Of a stretch of 64,000 bases of DNA, positions 18,509-27,271 are shown one piece after another. Position numbers and translations under genes: made by a program. Below the pieces are notes generated by a model that did not search any database, had not been told where the DNA came from, and saw only the letters and a list, made by a program, of their open reading frames with translations. The DNA comes from Peribacillus tepidiphilus (GTDB lineage Bacteria; Bacillota; Bacilli; Bacillales; DSM-1321). Positions within the stretch are counted from its first letter, which is position 1. Every line of letters begins with the position of its first letter. The stretch is taken from NCBI RefSeq assembly GCF_009466385.1, contig NZ_WIAQ01000008.1, positions 1 to 64,000 of the forward strand, given 5' to 3'.

Positions 18509-18954
18509 GGCTCTCCCCCATTAAATGATTTTAAAAGATTAATCAAAATCATTTTAGATTTCTATATAAATATTCTTTTGATAATGAAAAAAAACCTGCT
18601 TAATCCAAAAGTCCCGTTTACGTTTTTAACAAAAATGAAAAAACAGAGTGTAGGTACTCTGTTTTTCATTTAGTAATTTTATTAGTTTAGTGTCTGGTAT
18701 TACACTACTAAAACAGTACAAATTTTAATGTTCCGTGTCTCATTTACCAACCCTGAAATGTTATTTTTTTCACCCATCTCAAGTAAAATATAGTTTTTCC
18801 TTTATAGGATTACTCTTAGATTAATTTCTTCATGAGATTTCATAAAGGGGTAGCGTCAGGAAAATGCGGATTTACAACGTTAAGTATATCAAAAGTAAAT
18901 AGTCAATCTCATTGTAAAAAGAGATTGGCTTATACCTACATTCTAGTCCTAAAA
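18509..18954. other. Intergenic with two hairpins
   Basis: No gene is seen in about 450 AT-rich bases. It contains the bidirectional hairpin at 18629-18671 and an 8-bp stem CAATCTC / GAGATTG at about 18903-18929, which could end the minus-strand lipoprotein transcript. Confidence 0.5.
18629..18671. terminator. Bidirectional terminator-like hairpin
   Basis: Stem AAACAGAGT / ACTCTGTTT with short loop, A-rich on one side and T-rich on the other, so it could work in both directions. It lies between the hydrolase promoter region and the lipoprotein gene. Confidence 0.6.
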
Positions 18955-19338
18955 CTATTCGAAATATTTTTTTATTTTTTCTATCGGAACTTCTTTATCT
19001 GTTTTATAATATTGATCATTTATCTTTATCATTTTATTAAAAAAAAGAATTTGGTCAGATCCAATGTTAGCAAGATACTGGTATCCTTTAATTTCTTCAT
19101 CTGAGACTTTTAATAAATTTATTTTTTCAAATAATAATAGAAACTCTTTCACCTTTTCTTCTTCGACTATTTCAACAGTCTTTCCAGTTTTACCATCCCT
19201 AAGTTCAATAATATTCTTTTCTCCTTTAGTAATAAAATTATTAAAACTATCCCACTTTGTTTCATTTGTAGTGAATCCACAAGCTGTAATAACCGATATT
19301 ACGATAGCTATTAGTAAAAATGAAAATACTTTCAACAC
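18955..19338 (-). CDS. Small lipoprotein of unknown function
   Basis: A 127-residue product with an N-terminal signal segment (LKVFSFLLIAIVISVITACG) whose Cys fits a lipobox (ITAC, Cys about residue 20). The mature part is about 107 charged residues, KGEKNIIELRDGKTGKTVEI, with an EKVKEFLLLFEKINLLKV helix. It may have the compact sheet-helix fold seen in several Bacillus lipoproteins, but no family is recognised. GTG start with AGGAGG seven bases upstream. It stands alone between pseudogenes. Intact as far as can be seen. Confidence 0.7.
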   Translation of the reverse strand: MLKVFSFLLIAIVISVITACGFTTNETKWDSFNNFITKGEKNIIELRDGKTGKTVEIVEEEKVKEFLLLFEKINLLKVSDEEIKGYQYLANIGSDQILFFNKMIKINDQYYKTDKEVPIEKIKKYFE

Positions 19339-19452
19339 TAATCCCTCCTCCTAGTCCATATTAATTATATGCTATAAAACCGAAAATTAAAAATAATTAA
19401 AATATTATTTTGAAAAAAAAGGAAATTATTCAATTCATATCGAAATATATAA

Positions 19453-20564
19453 ATGCTGCAAAATAATTTATATGAAGTGTCATGTGTGAAACGTTTATTT
19501 GTATTTTTAGGTACGTTGCTTTTATTGTTCAGCATTATAATGTCAAATGGTATTATTTCAAGCGCGTCTAGTAAAGTTGATAATGTCTCTTTAAAAAATG
19601 CCGAACATTTTGCAAAGGACTACTTAATAACTGTTTCTCAAAATTCTTTTGACGGGTGGAAAAATGCAAGTTTAGAAAAAGGTAAAAAACTATATGACTT
19701 TGATGGAAATCTAACCTCTTATTTATTTCAAGTAAAAAATCAAGGTAAAGATCAAGGCTATATTATTATTAGTGCTATTCCTGAGATTCCTGGTGTTTTA
19801 GAGTCTACTAGGGAAGGTTCTAATCCCTATGTTAATGTGAAAGAAAATGACAGCATTTATGTTGGACCCGTATTGCACTTTAGCAAAGTAGATAACGAGT
19901 ATGCTATGAGTTTAAGTAATAAAAAAGTTGAAAAAAAATCAAAACTAAAATTAAATGCACCATTAAGCTATGAAAATATTGAAAAATATGCAATGCTACC
20001 TCAACTGTAGAACCTGAGCAAATTGGTACACAAGCAGTCACTAACTACAAATATAAGCTTATTTCTGGTGTACCGGATTATACATGGGATATCGGTTGTG
20101 CGCCAACTTCGGGAGCAAATATCGTAAAATATTGGGATAGCCGAGGATATCCCAACCTTGTTGGTACATCTCAAACTACTCACAGTTTGATTGACCAATT
20201 AGCTACAAGTATGAACACAAATCGTAGTACCGGGGGAACCTCTGTTTCTAACATGAGAACTGGAATGATAAATTTTTGGGGAGCAAGGGGATACGGAGTA
20301 ACAGTAACTACTTATTCGGGTTCTTTTAGTACTCATATGAACGAAATTAATGCAGGTAGACCTGATTGGGTTACAACTGCCAATCATCCAGTTTGGGGTG
20401 ATCATGCAATGACTGGCGTTGGCTATGAAGAATATTACAATAATAGCGATTTTACTTGGTATCGCCAAGTAATCTTACATGATACATGGAGCAGCACTCC
20501 TGTAGATTACTGGATTAAATGGACTTCTTATTTTGACTATGTAATAAAGGTACAACCAAATTAA
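19453..20564 (+). pseudogene. Secreted C39-like (papain-fold) cysteine peptidase, frameshifted
   Basis: Frame 1 gives a signal peptide (KRLFVFLGTLLLLFSIIM) and a pro-domain (AEHFAKDYLITVSQ ... GYIIISAIPEIPGVLE), ending at a stop near 20010. From about 19995 another frame continues: STVEPEQIGTQAVTNYKY, DYTWDIGCAPTSGANIVKYW (nucleophile Cys in GCAPTS) and VWGDHAMTGVGYEEY (His), to 20564. Together they form a peptidase_C39_2 protein of about 365 residues. One indel near 19990 separates the halves. A terminator follows at 20675. Likely recently inactivated; catalytic residues remain. Confidence 0.85.
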
Positions 20565-20674
20565 ATTGACATTGATTATAGTTATCATCAAAAAGACATT
20601 GGTAAAATTAAGTAGTTGTAATTTATATGGTTGAATAGTTTCTTAAATGCAATTCAATAATTCTTGAAATAAAG

Positions 20675-20707
20675 GGATACCTTTCATAGGTGTCCATTTT
20701 ATTTTTG
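20675..20707 (+). terminator. Terminator after the C39-like pseudogene
   Basis: Stem GGATACCT / AGGTGTCC around a 5-base loop, followed by ATTTTATTTTT on the plus strand. Confidence 0.75.
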
Positions 20708-20720
20708 AGGTGTCTAAATA

Positions 20721-21997
20721 TTAGAAAAGGAAAGATCTTTTGAAATTCATGACAGACAAATACTTAGTCTGTTATCAAAAGGCCGTAAGGCTCAAGAAGA
20801 AATTCAGAAACAAAACGGTAAAAAGCTGAATGAGAAGGTTATACACTTTACTAACATCGGACATGCTTTAATTAAAGCAAAACAGGAAAAATTAGACGTT
20901 TTTGAGGTTTTAGAATCTGTTATTGAATGGAATTCTTTTGTCTCTTCGGTGGAAGAAGCTCAAGAACTTGCACGTCCTGCCGACTATGATTATTTAGACT
21001 TACTGCAAAAACGATTTTATTCTCTAGAAAGTATACGCCAACGCTATTAAAGGTATTGGAATTTCATTCTACAAAGGCAAATGAGCCACTTTTAAAAGCT
21101 GTAGAGATTGTCCGAGGAATGAACGAATCTGGGAAACGAAAAGTACCTGATGACTCACCTGTGGATTTTATTTCAAAACGTTGGAAAAAGCATTTGTATG
21201 AGGATGATGGTACAACAATCAATCGTCATTACTATGAAATGGCTGTTTTAACAGAACTTCGGGAGCATGTTCGGGCAGGAGATGTTTCAATTGTTGGTAG
21301 CAGACAATATAGAGATTTTGAGGAATATTTGTTTTCAGAAGATACATGGAATCAAACGAAGGAGAATACGAGATTATCAGTTAGTTTATCATTTGGAGAT
21401 TATATGACAGAGAGAACCAGTAGACTTAACGAAAGGCTAAAGTGGTTAGCTGCCAATTCCAACAAGTTAGACGGGGTTTCTCTTGAAAAAGGAAAGCTGT
21501 CACTTGCACGCTTAGAAAAAGATGTTCCGGAAGATGCAAAAAAGTTTAGTGCGAGCCTTTATCAAATGCTGCCAAGAATAAAATTAACTGATTTACTAAT
21601 GGATGTTGCTCATATAACAGGATTTCATGAGCAATTCACTCATGCTTCCAATAATCGAAAACCAGATAAAGAAGAAACAATCATTATCATGGCTGCCCTT
21701 TTAGGAATGGGAATGAATATTGGCTTGAGAAAGATGGCTGAAGCAACACCCGGACTTACATATAAACAATTAGCCAATGTATCTCAATGGCGCATGTATG
21801 AAGATACCATGAATAAAGCCCAAGCTGTATTAGTAAATTTTCATCACAAATTACAATTATCTTCCTATTGGGGAGACGGTACAACATCCTCGTCAGATGG
21901 TATGAGAATGCAGCTGGGTGTTTTGTCACTACATGCAGATTCAAACCCACATTACGGAACTGGAAAAGGAACCACCATCTATCGATTTACGAGTGAC
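20721..21997 (+). mobile_element. Tn3-family transposase, central fragment
   Basis: Two frames give the middle of a Tn3-type transposase, broken by a frameshift near 21030: IHDRQILSLLSKGRKAQEEI to QKRFYSL, then KYTPTLLKVLEFHST onward. It includes FISKRWKKHLYEDDGTTINR, MAALLGMGMNIGLRKMA and the first catalytic Asp region SSYWGDGTTSSSDGMRM. Only about 420 of the usual roughly 980 residues remain; the DNA-binding N-terminus and the last catalytic acids are missing. The right end is cut at about 21997, where a spermidine synthase fragment begins. No inverted terminal repeats or resolvase seen. Confidence 0.85.
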
Positions 21998-22212
21998 CAA
22001 TCTTTTAGAAGTCTAAAAAATTCCCAGCTAAAAAGACGGCTTAGTTCAGGCAATTCTTCACTAGGTTCTGGAATGTCCACAAAGATGGCATCCCATTTCC
22101 CTTCGGTATTTTCAATAAAATTCCTGCCGTTTTCAATTTCTGTACGTACTTTAGAGTGATTTAAAGCACCTTCATTAAATTTGACCAAAGCTTCCAGATA
22201 GTTATGACGAAT
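21979..22212 (-). pseudogene. Spermidine synthase (SpeE) fragment
   Basis: The minus strand encodes HNYLEALVKFNEGALNHSKV, EIENGRNFIENTEGKWDAIF, VDIPEP and LSRLFSWEFFRLLKD, matching the D-G-R-x-F and VDLPDP...LYSxEFFxLLK region of polyamine aminopropyltransferases. Only about 70 residues remain, cut at one end by the transposase relic. Consistent with an insertion plus deletion event. Confidence 0.6.
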
Positions 22213-22353
22213 AATGAAGGTTAGGATAAAAAGTTATTTAGGAATTTTTTACGTTGAAATTCATTTATAAATCATGTAGTATTAGACTACAAGCTGCGTT
22301 GTACGTAATTTTAATTAAGTTTTAACCTTTAAGCTGTAATAGGGAGTTTAACA

Positions 22354-22506
22354 TTGAACTGGAATGTCATGCCTCGTTATGTACAGGAGGACGACAGGAA
22401 AGGATCTGCAAACACCCACTTTGAGGAGTGGTGGTTTAAAACTTTCTTAAGCGAATTACGGCAAATGTGGCTTTTTCAATTGACGATTCAATCCAGTTCT
22501 TACTAA
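22354..22506 (+). CDS. Small ORF of unknown function (50 codons), possible remnant
   Basis: TTG start with AGGGAG seven bases upstream, 50 codons rich in Trp and acidic residues (MNWNVMPRYVQEDDRKGSAN ... FEEWWFKTFLSEL), ending within a terminator hairpin. I do not recognise a family. Site, length and terminator are consistent with a real short gene, but its position at the edge of the decay zone also fits the tail of a deleted gene. Confidence 0.4.
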   Translation: MNWNVMPRYVQEDDRKGSANTHFEEWWFKTFLSELRQMWLFQLTIQSSSY

Positions 22507-22526
22507 GAACTGGATTTTCGTTTTAT
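22491..22526 (+). terminator. Intrinsic terminator (plus strand)
   Basis: Palindrome ATCCAGTTCTT-ACT-AAGAACTGGAT followed by TTTCGTTTT; it starts before the stop of the 50-codon ORF. Confidence 0.8.
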
Positions 22527-22602
22527 ATTCTATTGTTTTGAATAAAATTCCTTTATTATAGTTGTTTGAAACGGAGGACATCAATTCTACATCTTAATGT
22601 TA

Positions 22603-23163
22603 CTAGAACACCTTTCCATACACACACGTATCTCTTAATTCCTGGCTGTCAGCCGAAAGAGAGTCATTTCTTAAAATTCCTTCTAACTTTAAACCAAGTC
22701 TTTCTGGTATGGCACGACTTTTTTTGTTTCTGGTGTCGCAGCGTATTTCTAATTTTCGTGCTTTTAACTCTTTTGTTGCGAAATCAACAATTCCTTGAAC
22801 AGCTTCTGTCATATAGCCATTTCCACTGAATCTGGTGTCGATCCAGTATCCGATTTCAAACTTTGGGACAGACCAATTCATTCTGTGTAATCCAGAAGAA
22901 GCAACAAATTCACCTGAATCCTTTAAAAATACCAACAATCGTAGATCCTCTCTTTTTAAAAATTGAATATAGGATTCCCTTATATTAGCTTCTACATTCT
23001 CTTCTGATTGTTCTTGTTGGGCAAAAGGCATCCATGGCTTTAATTCTTGAATAGAAGCCTTTATCGCTTCATACACAGCTCTACCATCCCCTGGTAAGGG
23101 CATTCGTATGAACAATCTTTCGGTAGAAAATTGAGTGGGAAAGTCCATAAGCATTGGATTCAT
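22603..23163 (-). CDS. GNAT-family N-acetyltransferase (RimJ/RimL type)
   Basis: About 186 residues. It begins with TERLFIRMPLPGDGRAVYEA typical of the RimJ/RimL/acetyltransf_3 subfamily, then the beta-strand pair FEIGYWIDTRFSGNGYMTEA in which GYWIDTRFSGNGYMTEAV forms the acetyl-CoA pyrophosphate loop, and NKKSRAIPERLGLKLEG near the end. Acceptor unknown; relatives modify ribosomal-protein N-termini or antibiotics. ATG at 23163 is used, with AGGAGT eight bases upstream. That site overlaps the stop of a short upstream frame, so the two could be coupled. Confidence 0.88.
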   Translation of the reverse strand: MNPMLMDFPTQFSTERLFIRMPLPGDGRAVYEAIKASIQELKPWMPFAQQEQSEENVEANIRESYIQFLKREDLRLLVFLKDSGEFVASSGLHRMNWSVPKFEIGYWIDTRFSGNGYMTEAVQGIVDFATKELKARKLEIRCDTRNKKSRAIPERLGLKLEGILRNDSLSADSQELRDTCVYGKVF

Positions 23164-23168
23164 TTTGT

Positions 23169-23300
23169 TCACTCCTGTAAGTCTATTATTTTATAGGAAA
23201 ATTTGAAATTAAAAAAATGAAATAAGAATGCTTTTTCTGGTGCTAATTCAGCTTTTTTCAAAGAGGACAGTACCTGTTCAATAACGGCTTCATGATCCAA
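23169..23300 (-). CDS. Possible small ORF upstream of the GNAT gene (43 codons)
   Basis: TTG start with GGAAGGA eight bases upstream; product begins MDHEAVIEQVLSSLKKAELA and becomes Phe/Lys-rich. Its TGA stop overlaps the GNAT ribosome site. The helical N-terminal half looks protein-like; the rest follows AT-rich composition. It may be a remnant or a translational leader. No family recognised. Confidence 0.3.
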   Translation of the reverse strand: MDHEAVIEQVLSSLKKAELAPEKAFLFHFFNFKFSYKIIDLQE

Positions 23301-23416
23301 ATTGTCGTCCTTCCTTTCTATCTTTTTCAAATAACTACTCAATAGATACCTTTTTCTTATTTTCGGTTTTATAATCCTTATTTCCTTCTATCGAACAATA
23401 AAAAATTCTCAAATAC

Positions 23417-23448
23417 AAAAATCCCTCGTACGTAGAGGGATTTTTAAT
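23417..23448 (-). terminator. Terminator of the first HAAT operon
   Basis: Stem AAAATCCCTC / GAGGGATTTT with a short loop, just past the livJ-type gene, T-rich on both sides and so possibly bidirectional. Confidence 0.85.
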
Positions 23449-23453
23449 TTAGA

Positions 23454-24671
23454 TTACTTTACTTTTTTCAAAACAATTTTGCCATCTTCCACTGCAGCTA
23501 TACTTAAGTCCGATTCAAAGCCACCGTCTGCTCCAACTTTGTTAATGTAGTATACTTTTTTATCTTCAGGTAATTGATCTAAGCCATCTTGAATATGCTC
23601 GCGTATAGCTTTTGCATCGTCAACGGAACCAGCAGCTTTCATGGCTTCAACAAATATGTGCATAGCAATATAATTAAGGCCTGCTTCAGAACCCGGGTCG
23701 ACATTAAATTTCGCTCGGTAGTTCTTAACAAACTCCGGTATTGCTGGACTGTCTGAATTCACTAAAGGTAAAACTCCAATTGATCCCTCTAGAACATCAT
23801 AAGAACCAGTAACTGCTTTCATTTCATCTAGCTTAGCCTGATCCATGATAATAAAGCCGCCCTTGAAACCTAATTCTCTTGCTTGTTTAGCTACTTTAGC
23901 TGTTGGTTCAGAAGCTCCACCGATAAACAAAACATCAGGCTTTTCTTTGAGTGCATTTGTTACCACTGTAAAGAAATCTGTTTCTTTTGAGAAGTCAATA
24001 GCTGACTTGAAAACGACCTCTCCACCACTTTTTTCCCAGTATGGAAGTAAGGTTTCTGTCCAATCTTTTCCGTATTGTGAGGCAGTTGGTAGTGCGGCAA
24101 TTTTCTTTCCAAAGCGTTCCATTGCATACTTGCTGAATGGTTCCATATAGCCATCATATCGCGGTGGGATTCGAACGGTTAGTGTATTTCCACCTTCTGC
24201 AACTTTCGGCTCGCTCGTATAGGCTCCAATGATAAATTTGTCTATTTCGTTAAAGACTTGTAAAGCCATAACTCCACCACTATGTGGAGTGAAGATAATT
24301 GGTGTCTTATGCTCCTGGATCAGCCTTTTTGCGTTTGCACCTGCTTCGTTCGGTAAATATTTGTCATCTAATGGGACAAGATTGATTGTGTATGTTTTAC
24401 CATTCACTTCAAAACCGCCGCTGCTGTTAATTTCGTCGACCGCCATTTTTACTCCATTTAATGTTCGCTCTCCATAAAATGCAGCAGGTCCGCTTAAAGG
24501 TCCAGTATAGCCAATATTCACTGTACTAGCTTCCGTTTTACTTTCACCCTTTGCTTCTTTCTTAGGTTCTTTTTCTTTTGTATTGCTAGATTGTGAACCG
24601 CTGCATGCAGCTAGACTAAAAATCATGGTGAAAATCGCAATGGCCAAAAGTAGAAATTTTCCTTTTTTCAT
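23454..24671 (-). CDS. HAAT-type ABC importer, substrate-binding lipoprotein (LivJ-like, system 1)
   Basis: A 405-residue extracellular solute receptor. Lipoprotein signal FSLAACSG (Cys about residue 23), a Ser/Lys/Glu-rich linker, then the type-1 periplasmic-binding fold: VNIGYTGPLSGPAAFYGERT, DEINSSGGFEVNGKTY, and PDVLFIGGASEP in the second lobe. Last gene of ligase-livH-livM-livG-livF-livJ. The acyl-CoA ligase at the head of the operon suggests the ligand is a carboxylate rather than an amino acid (inference). ATG with AGAGGGG ribosome site; terminator follows. Confidence 0.92.
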   Translation of the reverse strand: MKKGKFLLLAIAIFTMIFSLAACSGSQSSNTKEKEPKKEAKGESKTEASTVNIGYTGPLSGPAAFYGERTLNGVKMAVDEINSSGGFEVNGKTYTINLVPLDDKYLPNEAGANAKRLIQEHKTPIIFTPHSGGVMALQVFNEIDKFIIGAYTSEPKVAEGGNTLTVRIPPRYDGYMEPFSKYAMERFGKKIAALPTASQYGKDWTETLLPYWEKSGGEVVFKSAIDFSKETDFFTVVTNALKEKPDVLFIGGASEPTAKVAKQARELGFKGGFIIMDQAKLDEMKAVTGSYDVLEGSIGVLPLVNSDSPAIPEFVKNYRAKFNVDPGSEAGLNYIAMHIFVEAMKAAGSVDDAKAIREHIQDGLDQLPEDKKVYYINKVGADGGFESDLSIAAVEDGKIVLKKVK

Positions 24672-24764
24672 GAATTACCCCTCTTTTCTTATTTTTAATA
24701 TTCCGAAAATAATTGTGGTGACTTTGACTTCTCCACCTCCTTAAAAGATAAGCTCTACTTTAAT

Positions 24765-25472
24765 TCAGGCACCAATATATGCCTTTCGAACTCGATCATT
24801 GGCAAACAACTCATCCGATGTACCTTGAACGACTATGACGCCATTCTCAAACACATAACCTTTATCAGCAATTCGTAAGGCAGCATTCGCATTTTGCTCA
24901 GCTAATAAAATGGTTGTTCCCTCTTTATTAATTTGTTTAATAACACTAAACATCTGTTCTACAATTAATGGAGCCAGACCTACGGAAGGCTCATCTAGCA
25001 TCATTAGCTTAGGTTTAGACATCAATGCTCTGCCGATCGCCAGCATTTGCTGCTGTCCACCACTTAAAGAACCTGCAGCATCATTTCGTTTATCTTTTAA
25101 AATGGGAAATAACTCATAAACGTTCTTTAGTGATTGTTTAATCTCTTCTTTCTTTTTTCTATGCACATAAGCGCCCATTCTTAAATTTTCATAAACGGTC
25201 ATACGAGGAAATAGTTTTCGTCCTTCCGCGCATTGGACAATCCCTGATTGAACAATGCGATCAGGAGACTTCTTGTCAATGGCGGTTTCCTGAAAAAGGA
25301 TTTCTCCATGATAAGGTTTATTTAAACCGCTTATTGTTCTGAATGTTGTACTTTTCCCTGCTCCATTTGATCCTAACAAAACGACAATTTCTCCTTCGTT
25401 TACGTCAATATTCACATCATGAATCGCAGTAAAATTTCCATATTTTACAGAGACGTTTTTCAGCTTAAGCAA
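24765..25472 (-). CDS. HAAT ABC importer ATP-binding protein (LivF-like, system 1)
   Basis: A 235-residue ATPase with Walker A GSNGAGKST, signature LSGGQQQMLAIGRALM, Walker B LMMLDEPSVGL and the LivF-type ending LLAEQNANAALRIADKGYVF. TTG start with GGGAGGGAG upstream, overlapping the livG stop by 8 bases. Pairs with the LivG-type subunit on the cytosolic face of the importer. Confidence 0.93.
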   Translation of the reverse strand: MLKLKNVSVKYGNFTAIHDVNIDVNEGEIVVLLGSNGAGKSTTFRTISGLNKPYHGEILFQETAIDKKSPDRIVQSGIVQCAEGRKLFPRMTVYENLRMGAYVHRKKKEEIKQSLKNVYELFPILKDKRNDAAGSLSGGQQQMLAIGRALMSKPKLMMLDEPSVGLAPLIVEQMFSVIKQINKEGTTILLAEQNANAALRIADKGYVFENGVIVVQGTSDELFANDRVRKAYIGA

Positions 25473-26229
25473 TGGCGCTCCCTCCCAGATATGCCTTGAT
25501 CACCATTTCATTGTTCTGAATTTCATTTGGAGTTCCTTCTGCTATTTTCTCACCATAGTTTAGAACCATAATTTTATGTGCCAATTTCATGATCATTTCC
25601 ATTTTGTGTTCAATAAGACATACGGTTAGACCATTTTGAATCATTTTTTCTATTAGGAGAGCAAGACCTTCCGTTTCACCTGGATTTACACCTGCAGCTG
25701 GTTCATCAAGAAAGATAATTTCTGGATCAGTCGCTAAAGCGAGAGCAAAGGCAACCCGCTTTTTTTCTTCCTGAGAAATATTTCCAATCATTTTGTATGC
25801 AGCGCCCATTAACCCTACAAAATCTAAAACCTCTATTGCTTTTTCTTTGCATTGTTTTTCTTCTCTTTTTAAACGCTTCGTTCTAAAAATGGCATCCACT
25901 AGATTTGAATTTGTTCTGAGACGATGACCAACCATAACATTATCTAAAACGGTGGATTGTTCAAATAAATTGGTCGTTTGAAAAGTCCGAGCTACTCCAA
26001 GCTCAGCTATTTTGTTTGGAGGCAAATGGGTAATATCCTTGCCTTTAAAAAGGACCTGCCCTGAGCTAGGTGGGTGAAAGCCGCTTATTAAGTTAAAAAA
26101 AGTAGATTTGCCTGCTCCATTGGGACCTATAATTGCATTAATTTTTCCTTTTTCTATGGAGAAATTAACATTGTTTACAGCAACCAAGCCTCCAAATTTT
26201 TTCGTTAAGTTTCTTGTTTCCAAATACAT
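25465..26229 (-). CDS. HAAT ABC importer ATP-binding protein (LivG-like, system 1)
   Basis: A 254-residue ATPase: Walker A GPNGAGKSTFFN, Q-loop region GVARTFQTTNLFEQ, Walker B IIFLDEPAAGVNP and H-loop CLIEHKMEMI; the GVARTFQ and PAAGVNPGET segments are typical of LivG rather than LivF. The signature segment reads ISQEEKKRVAFALALA instead of LSGGQ-like [10 protein letters not shown], a noticeable divergence. ATG start with AAGGAGG; two bases from livM, overlapping livF. Confidence 0.93.
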   Translation of the reverse strand: MYLETRNLTKKFGGLVAVNNVNFSIEKGKINAIIGPNGAGKSTFFNLISGFHPPSSGQVLFKGKDITHLPPNKIAELGVARTFQTTNLFEQSTVLDNVMVGHRLRTNSNLVDAIFRTKRLKREEKQCKEKAIEVLDFVGLMGAAYKMIGNISQEEKKRVAFALALATDPEIIFLDEPAAGVNPGETEGLALLIEKMIQNGLTVCLIEHKMEMIMKLAHKIMVLNYGEKIAEGTPNEIQNNEMVIKAYLGGSAIA

Positions 26230-26230
26230 A

Positions 26231-27271
26231 CTAGCCCTCCTTCACTTGCTTTTCCGTCGCAGCTTGAATATCGAATCGTGGATCGTTTGATACAGCCCTT
26301 TTAAGCTCCATCTTTTGTTCCCTTTTTTGCAAGAACTTCATTCTCCAGCTAATAAAGCCTCCAACTAATCCTCTAGGATAGAAAATGATAAGCAATGTTA
26401 AAATCGGGCCAAAAATTAACATTCGATAGTCTTGTAGAAATTGAAGCTTCTGAGAAAGCCAAACAATAATAATTGTCCCTACGATTGGGCCTGAGAGCGT
26501 TCCAATTCCCCCAACTAATAGATAGATTAATAAGTCAAAGGTAATAGAAATGCCGCCAATATCTGGTCCAATGAATCGAATAAAGGATGCATAAAGGGCT
26601 CCTGATAAACCAGCAAAAAAAGTGGATACCACAAAAGACATTAGCTTATTTTTCATCGTTGAGATTCCTATTGTTATAGCTAAATCTTCACTGTTTCGAA
26701 TGGCAATGTACGTTCTGCCTGTTAAGGAATAGACGATTCGATACATGATCAAAATCACTAAAAGCAGGAAGAACAAGACTAAAAAATATTTAGAGGTTGG
26801 TGTTTGAAATGAAATGGGCCCAATATTAGAAGGAGCAGGAATTCCAATTAAGCCCCGGACACCTTCTGTTAAACTGTCCCATTTATCAATAACTAAATAA
26901 ATGATATACCCTACACATAGTGTATATATCGCAAAAAAGTGTTCTTTCGTTCTCAGTGCAATTAAGCCAATTAAAAATCCAAGTGCGCTCGTAATCAGAC
27001 AGGATAGAATAAATGAAAGCCAGAAAGAAAGCCCAGCTTTTACCGTAAATAATCCAAGCGAATACGCTCCTATTGCAAAAAAGCCTGCATGTGCAAGAGA
27101 TAAGTATCCAGTATATCCAGCGAGTAAATTTAAGCCGTATACTCCAATCATCCAAATGAACGATAGGGTCATAATGTGAATATAGTAGTCATTTTGAGTG
27201 ATGAAGGGAAAGGCAATCGAAAATAAAAGCAATCCGATGATAATGTTCCTTTGATTGAAAACTCCAGACAT
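26231..27271 (-). CDS. HAAT ABC importer permease (LivM-like, system 1)
   Basis: A 346-residue polytopic membrane protein with about ten helices and the LivM-type blocks YTGYLSLAHAGFFAIGAYSL and LVGGIGTLSGPIVGT (the ATPase-contact loop region). The start ATG overlaps the livH stop (TAATG). It ends in a charged cytosolic tail of about 40 residues (KFLQKREQKMELKRA). Confidence 0.93.
   Translation of the reverse strand: MSGVFNQRNIIIGLLLFSIAFPFITQNDYYIHIMTLSFIWMIGVYGLNLLAGYTGYLSLAHAGFFAIGAYSLGLFTVKAGLSFWLSFILSCLITSALGFLIGLIALRTKEHFFAIYTLCVGYIIYLVIDKWDSLTEGVRGLIGIPAPSNIGPISFQTPTSKYFLVLFFLLLVILIMYRIVYSLTGRTYIAIRNSEDLAITIGISTMKNKLMSFVVSTFFAGLSGALYASFIRFIGPDIGGISITFDLLIYLLVGGIGTLSGPIVGTIIIVWLSQKLQFLQDYRMLIFGPILTLLIIFYPRGLVGGFISWRMKFLQKREQKMELKRAVSNDPRFDIQAATEKQVKEG

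Noticed and set aside
20721..22212. Functional Tn3 transposon
   Set aside because: Less than half the transposase remains, it is frameshifted, and there are no terminal repeats or resolvase.
11420..22600. Prophage or integrative element
   Set aside because: No integrase, phage structural genes, tRNA or direct-repeat attachment sites; only isolated gene relics.
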